The notes under the pieces were generated by a model, which saw only the letters and a program-made list of their open reading frames with translations, did no database searches and had not been told where the DNA came from. Source: Agrobacterium tumefaciens (GTDB lineage Bacteria > Pseudomonadota > Alphaproteobacteria > Rhizobiales > Rhizobiaceae). Taken from it: 64,000 nucleotides of DNA. Every line of letters starts with the position of its first letter. Position 1 is the first letter of the stretch. The position numbers and the translations under genes were made by a program. Below are positions 58,169 to 64,000 of this stretch, one piece after another. The stretch spans positions 682,001 to 746,000 of the forward strand of contig NZ_CP072308.1 of NCBI RefSeq assembly GCF_017726655.1, in the 5' to 3' direction.

Positions 58169-59119
58169 CTACTCCGCCGCAACAACCTCTGTTGGCGCGG
58201 CTTCCAAAGCGCCATTGCGCTCTCGCGCCGACAACCAAGCCAGCAGCTTTCCCGACGTGGGACATATAATCGCAAAGGCGATAAGGCCGCCGAAGATGTC
58301 TGAAAGATGATGTCCGCCCTGCACCAGAACGGCCGGTAGCATCAAGATATTCAGAACCAGAATCACCGCTATCATCACAGCGTGCCGCGGTACAAACCAG
58401 ACGCACATCGCAGCAATGAAGGTGTGGAACGATGGAAAACTGATCAGGCCAAGGACGTTCCGTGGCGAGATGAATTCGACGCCCTCCGTTGCCAACCGGG
58501 CGACCTCACGCGCATATGTCATATCCAATGCAATCGGTATCGTCCCGGCAATCCAAGCTGGCAAATCCTGATAGGCAGGCGCTCCAAAGGTAGGGAAAAA
58601 CATCCAGAACACAATGCTGGCGGATGCTCCCATGACGCCGGTCAGCAGAAAATGCTGCAGTTGATGATCCTTACCGCTGAACCCGAGGACAATGATGATT
58701 ACCAGAATCTGAGGTAGGGACGTCGCGTAGACGGCGAACAGGGCCCCTCCAATCCCTCGATATGTCGCAGCCCACTCGACGAATCCCGCCCAATTGTATC
58801 CCAACATTGCGTCCGCGCCGATAAGCGCCTGATCGATGGCCGGGAACGAGAGTGGGAGGATGGCATAATTGAAAACCGAGGCGGCGAGCGTGAACAAGAT
58901 GAACAATCCGCCTGCAATGAGGGCAGATGCAATACGCAGATCGCGCGCGCTTATGCGGTAGAATTGGCCAAGGACAAAAACCCCCGCACCGGCGAGAACG
59001 CATACGAGATACCCGGCATAGTCGACGCGAATACCTTTGGCTGCAATCAACGCTGCATCAATGAGAAATAATAAGATGATGAAGCCAACTATAAAACGCT
59101 CTGCCGCAAAGAGTCGCAT
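58169..59119 (-). CDS. PAP2-superfamily membrane phosphatase
   Basis: The 316-residue protein has eight or more membrane helices and a C-terminal PAP2 site: SFPSFHT and GGHHLSDIFGG, with catalytic histidines. It is like PAP2_3 (inositol-phosphorylceramide synthase-like) proteins of lipid or polyprenyl phosphate metabolism. The region appears richer in A/T than neighbours, so it may be acquired. Its stop touches the LysR stop with no gap. Confidence 0.85.
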   Translation of the reverse strand: MRLFAAERFIVGFIILLFLIDAALIAAKGIRVDYAGYLVCVLAGAGVFVLGQFYRISARDLRIASALIAGGLFILFTLAASVFNYAILPLSFPAIDQALIGADAMLGYNWAGFVEWAATYRGIGGALFAVYATSLPQILVIIIVLGFSGKDHQLQHFLLTGVMGASASIVFWMFFPTFGAPAYQDLPAWIAGTIPIALDMTYAREVARLATEGVEFISPRNVLGLISFPSFHTFIAAMCVWFVPRHAVMIAVILVLNILMLPAVLVQGGHHLSDIFGGLIAFAIICPTSGKLLAWLSARERNGALEAAPTEVVAAE

Positions 59120-59186
59120 CGAATTGCCGTTCCTGTTCCAACTTTCGACAAGCTAAGGGAACGGCTTTAATATTCGGATAAGCGCG

Positions 59187-59531
59187 TTAGAATCCAAGCA
59201 CGAACAAACCACCCGCCAACAGCACGATCGGGACCGCGACGCCGACGATGACGCGTTGGCCGGCAGCCAGAAAGGCAATAAAGCCGAGTACTGCAGCACC
59301 GATGCGCAGCCACATCGGCGAGGACTCAAGCGTTCCCGTCGGAAAAACGATCAGTTTGGCGGTGACGGCCATGACGAGGGCGGTTGCGACCGCCCTCACC
59401 CAATAAAGCGCCTCGGAATCTTCCTTCAGCCGATTGCCTGCAAGCACGCCGAGCCAGCGCCAGATATCGGTCGCGAGCCAGCCTGCGATGGCGATGAAAA
59501 GATAGGGTGCCCACCAATGGTCAGTCATCAT
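59187..59531 (-). CDS. azlD: AzlD family membrane protein
   Basis: The 114-residue protein has four membrane helices (WWAPYLFIAIAGWLATDIW at the start) and is the small partner of AzlC in branched-chain amino acid export. It starts at ATG 59531 or 59528 and overlaps the azlC stop. Confidence 0.9.
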   Translation of the reverse strand: MMTDHWWAPYLFIAIAGWLATDIWRWLGVLAGNRLKEDSEALYWVRAVATALVMAVTAKLIVFPTGTLESSPMWLRIGAAVLGFIAFLAAGQRVIVGVAVPIVLLAGGLFVLGF

Positions 59532-60286
59532 GGTTCCCCTTCCGGCGACGTCGGTTTGATCTTGCGGCGGAAAACCAGACGGTCGATCACATAGGCCAAT
59601 GTTCCGCCGCCGATGCCGGCATAGAGAATGTCGAATTCCGGGGCGATCACAGCAAAGGCGGGACCGGCGATAACGCCGATGACAAAGGCGACCTTGACGA
59701 CCGAGTGACGCGCCGAGGCCCAGATGGACGCGATAAAATAGACGGGCGTCAGGAAGAACAGGACCCCAGCAACCAGCGGCGGAAATGCGGCGACGACACC
59801 GTAGCAAAGGCCTACGATAATCGCGTTGACCACGGTGAGCGTGATACCGAAACCGGCAAACCAAGCAGCGCGGCCCTCACGGGGCACCTTCGAGAGGTTC
59901 TGCGTCGCGAAGACCCAGGCTGTGATCGCAACGAAGTGGGAGAGAAACAGCAAGATCCAGGTCGGCGTCTTTGCGCCGCGCATCTCGGGAACGATGGAGG
60001 CAACCATCGGCATCATGCGGACAGATGACAAAGTCACCGCCAGAAAGCACGCAGCGAGATTGGCGCCGCCAACCATGGAGCCGATCAGGATCATCTTGGC
60101 GGGCAATGCCCAGATGAACAGCGTCATGAAGACGGCCTCGCCGCGGGCCACGCCCGATTCCATTGCAAAAGCGCTGAAACCGACGAAGGATGTCATGAGA
60201 ATAAGGGAGGGCAGCGAGAAGATGCCCCGCATTCCCCTGAAAAACCAGCCGCGCAATGGGATGGTTTGGCTGTCGGCATTTTGCAT
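59528..60286 (-). CDS. azlC: AzlC family branched-chain amino acid exporter
   Basis: The 252-residue protein has the AzlC features GMRGIFSLPSLILMTSFVGFSA and ARGEAVFMTLFIWALPAKMILIG, with about seven helices. Together with AzlD it forms a LIV-E exporter. I start at ATG 60286. A longer frame to 60442 would run back through the clpA terminator. Confidence 0.9.
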   Translation of the reverse strand: MQNADSQTIPLRGWFFRGMRGIFSLPSLILMTSFVGFSAFAMESGVARGEAVFMTLFIWALPAKMILIGSMVGGANLAACFLAVTLSSVRMMPMVASIVPEMRGAKTPTWILLFLSHFVAITAWVFATQNLSKVPREGRAAWFAGFGITLTVVNAIIVGLCYGVVAAFPPLVAGVLFFLTPVYFIASIWASARHSVVKVAFVIGVIAGPAFAVIAPEFDILYAGIGGGTLAYVIDRLVFRRKIKPTSPEGEP

Positions 60287-60405
60287 TGCGAACCCACTCG
60301 TGCATGTCGTCTGAAAACGCCGTGGCGTCGGGGCGACGTCATACTGGATGAAATATGAAACTATGCCCTCAATGCCAGAAAGAGCGGCACGCTTCATGCA
60401 TAAAA

Positions 60406-60427
60406 ATGCCGGGCTTTCGCCCGGCAT
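60406..60427 (-). terminator. Rho-independent terminator of clpA
   Basis: ATGCCGGGC (60406-60414) and GCCCGGCAT (60419-60427) pair around TTTC and are followed on the minus strand by TTTTTA. It is 25 bases after the clpA stop. Confidence 0.88.
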
Positions 60428-60451
60428 CTCCTCATCGATCAAAGACCGTGA

Positions 60452-62959
60452 TTACTTCTTCTTCGGCACCTTGGGTACCGCATTGGTCTTGCGCCGCGGC
60501 TTGTCGGCGTCGTCGGACTTATCGGCTTCGGCGACGAGAACATCCGCCTCTTCCTTGGCTTTGGCTGCCTTGGAGGAGGTTTTCGACTTTGCCTTGCCGG
60601 GGGACTTCGCCGCCTTCAGCTCGGCTTCCGGCTGCGGCTTGACAGGTGCGGTCTCCGGCAGAACCTCGAGTATGAGGCCATCGGCACCGTCATCCTTCTT
60701 GCCGACGGTGACGCTGACGACGCCGCCCTTCTTCAGCTTGCCAAAGAGGATTTCATTGGCGAGCGGCTTCTTGATGTTCTCCTGGATCACGCGAGACAGC
60801 GGGCGAGCGCCCATCTTTTCGTCGTAACCCTTCTCCGCCAGCCAGGAGATCGCATCTTCATGCAGATCGAAGGTGACGTTGCGCTCGGAGAGCTGGGTTT
60901 CCAGCTGCATGACGAACTTCTGCACGACCTTGTGGATAACGGCGGTCGGCAGCGGCGAGAACGGAATGATCGCATCCAGACGGTTGCGGAACTCCGGTGT
61001 GAACAGGCGGTTGATCGCCTCTTCATCTTCACCGGTGCGGCGCGAAGAACCGAAACCGATGGCGGACTTCGCCATTTCGGAGGCACCGGCATTCGTCGTC
61101 ATGATGAGGATGACGTTGCGGAAGTCGATCTTCTTGCCGTTATGGTCGGTCAGCGAGCCGTGGTCCATCACCTGCAACAGAATGTTGTAGATGTCGGGAT
61201 GCGCCTTTTCGATTTCGTCCAGCAGCACCACGGAATGCGGATGCTGATCGACGCCATCGGTCAGGAGACCGCCCTGATCGAAGCCGACATAGCCGGGAGG
61301 TGCGCCAAGCAGGCGCGACACGGTATGACGCTCCATGTACTCCGACATGTCGAAGCGCAGCATCTCGACGCCGAGCGAAGCGGCAAGCTGCTTGGCCACT
61401 TCCGTCTTGCCCACGCCCGTCGGGCCGGAGAAGACATAGGAGCCGATCGGCTTGTTCGGTTCGCGCAAGCCCGCACGGGCTAGCTTGATGGCCGTAGCCA
61501 ATGCCTCGATGGCGATGTCCTGCCCGTAAACGACCGAGCGCAGTTCCTTTTCGAGGTTGGCGAGAACCATCTCGTCATCCTTGGAAACCGTCTTCGCGGG
61601 AATACGGGCCATCGTCGCGATGGTAGCCTCGATTTCCCGTTCGGTGATCAGCTTGCGGCGCTTGGACGCCGGCAGCAGCATCTGCGCCGCACCGGTTTCA
61701 TCGATCACGTCAATCGCCTTGTCCGGCAGCTTGCGGTCGGAAATATAGCGGGCCGACAGCTCGACGGCAGCCTTGATCGCCTCATTGGAATATCTGAGGT
61801 GATGGTAATCTTCGAAATAGGGCTTCAGGCCCTTCATGATCGCGATCGCATCATCGATCGACGGCTCGTTGACGTCGATCTTCTGGAAGCGACGCACGAG
61901 TGCGCGATCCTTTTCGAAGAACTGGCGATACTCCTTATAGGTGGTCGAGCCGATGCAACGGATTGCACCCGACGAAAGCGCAGGCTTCAGCAGGTTAGAC
62001 GCATCCATCGCGCCGCCGGAAGTCGCGCCCGCACCGATGACGGTGTGGATTTCATCGATAAACAGAACCGCGCCCGGAAACTCTTCGAGTTCCTTGACGA
62101 CCTGCTTCAGACGCTCCTCGAAATCACCACGATAACGGGTGCCGGCCAGCAGCGTGCCCATGTCGAGAGAGAAGATCGTGTCGTTGGCGAGCGCCTCCGG
62201 CACCTTGCCTTCGACGATGCGCTTGGCGAGACCCTCGGCGATCGCTGTCTTGCCGACACCCGGATCACCCACATAAAGCGGATTGTTCTTGGAGCGGCGG
62301 CAGAGGATCTGGATGGTGCGGTTGACCTCGTCGTGACGACCGATCAAGGGATCGATCTTGCCGTTCTTGGCTTTCTCGTTGAGGTTGACGCAATAAGCCT
62401 TCAGCGCATCCTGCTGCTTCTTGGCGGACGATCCGTCCTCTTCCGGATTACTCCGGTTCGGCTTGTTCTCGCTTTCCGGTTCGTCAGCGCCGCGCGGCGT
62501 GCGCGTCTGAGACGTGCCGGGGCGCTTGCCAATGCCGTGGGAGATGTAGTTGACCGCGTCGTAACGGGTCATTTCCTGCTCCTGCAGGAAATAGGCGGCA
62601 TGGCTCTCGCGCTCGGCAAAGATTGCCACAAGCACGTTTGCGCCGGTCACTTCCTCACGACCCGACGACTGAACATGGATCACGGCGCGCTGAATGACGC
62701 GCTGGAAGCCGGATGTGGGTTTGGAATCCTCGTCGTAACCGGTGACAAGGTTGGTCAGTTCATTGTCAACATAATCGTTGACAGTCTTGCGAAGCGCATC
62801 GAGATCGACATTGCAGGCGCCCATGACGGCTGCGGCATCCGCGTCGTCGATCAGCGCCAGAAGGAGATGTTCGAGCGTCGCATATTCGTGGTGACGCTCA
62901 TTTGCAAAGGTCAGTGCCTGGTGCAGCGCCTTCTCGAGACTCGGGGAAAAAGTTGGCAC
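60452..62959 (-). CDS. clpA: ATP-dependent Clp protease ATP-binding subunit ClpA
   Basis: ClpA unfolds substrates for ClpP. The 835-residue protein has the N-terminal Clp_N repeats that bind ClpS (MPTFSPSLEKALHQALTFANE), two AAA+ modules with Walker A GDPGVGKT and GPTGVGKT, and an IGF-type loop (KSAIGFGSSRR) for ClpP. The C-terminal tail is long, Lys/Ala-rich and acidic, more so than in E. coli. It follows clpS by 10 bases. Confidence 0.96.
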   Translation of the reverse strand: MPTFSPSLEKALHQALTFANERHHEYATLEHLLLALIDDADAAAVMGACNVDLDALRKTVNDYVDNELTNLVTGYDEDSKPTSGFQRVIQRAVIHVQSSGREEVTGANVLVAIFAERESHAAYFLQEQEMTRYDAVNYISHGIGKRPGTSQTRTPRGADEPESENKPNRSNPEEDGSSAKKQQDALKAYCVNLNEKAKNGKIDPLIGRHDEVNRTIQILCRRSKNNPLYVGDPGVGKTAIAEGLAKRIVEGKVPEALANDTIFSLDMGTLLAGTRYRGDFEERLKQVVKELEEFPGAVLFIDEIHTVIGAGATSGGAMDASNLLKPALSSGAIRCIGSTTYKEYRQFFEKDRALVRRFQKIDVNEPSIDDAIAIMKGLKPYFEDYHHLRYSNEAIKAAVELSARYISDRKLPDKAIDVIDETGAAQMLLPASKRRKLITEREIEATIATMARIPAKTVSKDDEMVLANLEKELRSVVYGQDIAIEALATAIKLARAGLREPNKPIGSYVFSGPTGVGKTEVAKQLAASLGVEMLRFDMSEYMERHTVSRLLGAPPGYVGFDQGGLLTDGVDQHPHSVVLLDEIEKAHPDIYNILLQVMDHGSLTDHNGKKIDFRNVILIMTTNAGASEMAKSAIGFGSSRRTGEDEEAINRLFTPEFRNRLDAIIPFSPLPTAVIHKVVQKFVMQLETQLSERNVTFDLHEDAISWLAEKGYDEKMGARPLSRVIQENIKKPLANEILFGKLKKGGVVSVTVGKKDDGADGLILEVLPETAPVKPQPEAELKAAKSPGKAKSKTSSKAAKAKEEADVLVAEADKSDDADKPRRKTNAVPKVPKKK

Positions 62960-62969
62960 GTTGCGATCC

Positions 62970-63326
62970 TCATTTCTTTTCCATGACGCACTGCAGCGGA
63001 TGCTGGTGCTGTCGGGCGAAATCCATGACCTGGCTTACTTTCGTCTCTGCGACCTCATATGTAAACACCCCGCATTCGCCGACGCCGTGCTGGTGCACGT
63101 GCAGCATGATGCGCGTCGCCGCTTCGCGATCCTTCTGGAAGAAACGCTCCAGAATATGAATAACGAATTCCATGGGAGTGTAGTCGTCATTCAGTAAAAG
63201 AACACGGTACAAATTCGGTCTTTTCGTCTTCGGCTTAACGCGGGTGATAACAGACGTTCCGCGGTTGGTACCGCCCCCGTCTTCCCCTTCGCCCTCGCCC
63301 TGCATGTAGATCGGCTTAGCGATCAT
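62970..63326 (-). CDS. clpS: ATP-dependent Clp protease adaptor ClpS
   Basis: ClpS delivers N-degron substrates to ClpA. The 118-residue protein has an acidic, Gly-rich N-terminal tail and a core with [21 protein letters not shown] and [23 protein letters not shown], where the N-degron pocket residues lie. The start could be the ATG at 63326 or at 63305. It leads into clpA on one transcript. Confidence 0.95.
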   Translation of the reverse strand: MIAKPIYMQGEGEGEDGGGTNRGTSVITRVKPKTKRPNLYRVLLLNDDYTPMEFVIHILERFFQKDREAATRIMLHVHQHGVGECGVFTYEVAETKVSQVMDFARQHQHPLQCVMEKK

Positions 63327-63606
63327 CTTTCATCATTCTCCAAACTGTTCTCAAACCGACAGCTGATTGCCAGGAGGGAGAACTTCGCCTCTCCATATCT
63401 AGGTCGTTAAAATGCGATTTTAAGCCCCTTGCGCTAGCGTGCAATCACTATTGCGTTTGCGAAGCGGCGAAACATCATGAAAAGTGCGGATAGAGCCCAG
63501 CCCGGGCAAGGCACGACGCCCAGCCTTGGTGTCGGCAGGCATTTCTGCAGTGGGTTGACGCGGTAGAGCGACGACAGGACAGACGAATCTGCGCCGCCCG
63601 TGCTCC
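63327..63606. promoter_or_regulatory. clpS upstream region
   Basis: This 280-base gap holds the clpS promoter. TTAAAAT and ATTTTAA (63407-63423) form an AT-rich perfect inverted repeat around GCG, and could be a regulator site. No gene longer than about 30 codons was supported. Confidence 0.45.
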
Positions 63607-64000
63607 CTACTCCTTGTCGTCCAGCATCTCGCGAACGGCGATGGCGAGTTGCTTCAGCGAGAAGGGTTTCGGCAGGAAACCGAACTTGGCGTCTGCCGGC
63701 AGGTTTTTGGCAAAAGCATCTTCGGCGTAACCGGATACGAAGATGAATTTCAGATCCGGGTAGGACTTGCGCAGCTCTCTCAGAAGCGACGGGCCATCCA
63801 TTTCCGGCATGACAACGTCTGAGACGACAATATCAACCTTGCCTTCCAGTTCCTCCATCACCTCCAGCGCCTCTGTGCCGGAGCCTGCCTCGTGCACGGT
63901 GTAGCCGCGCGTTTCCAGCATGCGCTTGCCGCCGCGCCGCACCGCCTCCTCGTCTTCGACGAGAAGCACGACGGCGGATTTGCCGGTGAGGTCGAGCGGT
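63607..64000 (-). CDS. cckA: CckA hybrid histidine kinase, C-terminal receiver (partial)
   Basis: This is the 3' end of a gene that runs off the right edge. It encodes a receiver domain beginning LTGKSAVVLLVEDEEAVRRGGKRML with the phosphoacceptor Asp in VSDVVMPEMDGP and the Lys of LPKPFS, typical of the CckA kinase that drives the CtrA phosphorelay. The frame continues upstream without a stop, so the apparent ATG/GTG near 63969 is not a true start. Confidence 0.85.
   Translation of the reverse strand, partial: PLDLTGKSAVVLLVEDEEAVRRGGKRMLETRGYTVHEAGSGTEALEVMEELEGKVDIVVSDVVMPEMDGPSLLRELRKSYPDLKFIFVSGYAEDAFAKNLPADAKFGFLPKPFSLKQLAIAVREMLDDKE

Noticed and set aside
63471-63570. Short frame beginning ATGAAAAGTGCG before cckA
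   Set aside because: Only about 29 codons, no good ribosome site and no recognisable product.

Overview
This is a bacterial chromosomal window of high GC content from the order Rhizobiales, most probably Agrobacterium (A. tumefaciens complex, very like A. fabrum). The evidence is the conserved run rpsB-tsf-pyrH-frr-uppS-cdsA-rseP-bamA-lpxD-fabZ-lpxA-lpxI-lpxB, a pyruvate dehydrogenase operon whose E1-beta carries its own lipoyl domain, LpxI in place of LpxH, a CckA receiver end, a GAAC-N7-GTTC type SOS box, and a hydroxycinnamate catabolic island between kdsA and purU that matches the one described as species-specific in A. fabrum. No rRNA, tRNA, CRISPR array or insertion sequence was found.

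Layout. 1-1.1 kb: the end of an AraC-type regulator and a DMT exporter. 1.3-10.8 kb (minus strand): lipA, a small membrane protein, lpdA, an SGNH esterase, pdhC, pdhB, pdhA, an FtsB-like division protein and eno. 10.9-12.7 kb: kdsA coupled to a VOC protein. 12.9-29.1 kb: the catabolic island. 29.3-35 kb: lexA (with SOS box), a GST, a ComEC-like protein and gltA. 35.1-38.7 kb: an amino-acid-type ABC transporter with a GntR regulator. 38.9-52.2 kb: the lipid A / outer membrane / translation cluster. 52.4-60.3 kb: eipB, ridA, a glycerophosphodiesterase, a FemAB-like acyltransferase, a HIT protein, a DUF1989 protein with a divergent LysR regulator, a PAP2 phosphatase and azlCD. 60.4-64 kb: clpA, clpS and the 3' end of cckA.

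The catabolic island reads as one pathway. A MarR regulator (HcaR) leads an amidohydrolase. A CoA ligase, a crotonase-fold hydratase, an SDR and the amidohydrolase would convert ferulate to vanillate by CoA-dependent beta-oxidative deacetylation. A GcvT-fold (LigM-like) demethylase would move the methoxyl carbon of vanillate to tetrahydrofolate, and a MetF-like reductase and PurU could carry that C1 unit on to formate. An acyl-CoA dehydrogenase and a branched-chain-type ABC transporter extend the range or bring in substrate. Two regulatory codes are visible. Three TGTATACA-centred palindromes sit in front of the demethylase, the GntR gene and the metF-like gene. A CTTGTAAACAA element is shared by the hcaR promoter and the divergent hydratase/CoA-ligase promoter.

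Points most worth checking are the apparent -1 frameshift at a six-G run that joins the permease-ATPase gene into the following ATPase gene, the use of an amidohydrolase where a thiolase would be expected, and the two-operator architecture of the island. The chemistry of the core pathway has been described in A. fabrum; the C1-recycling grouping, the operators and the frameshift are my own reading of this sequence.
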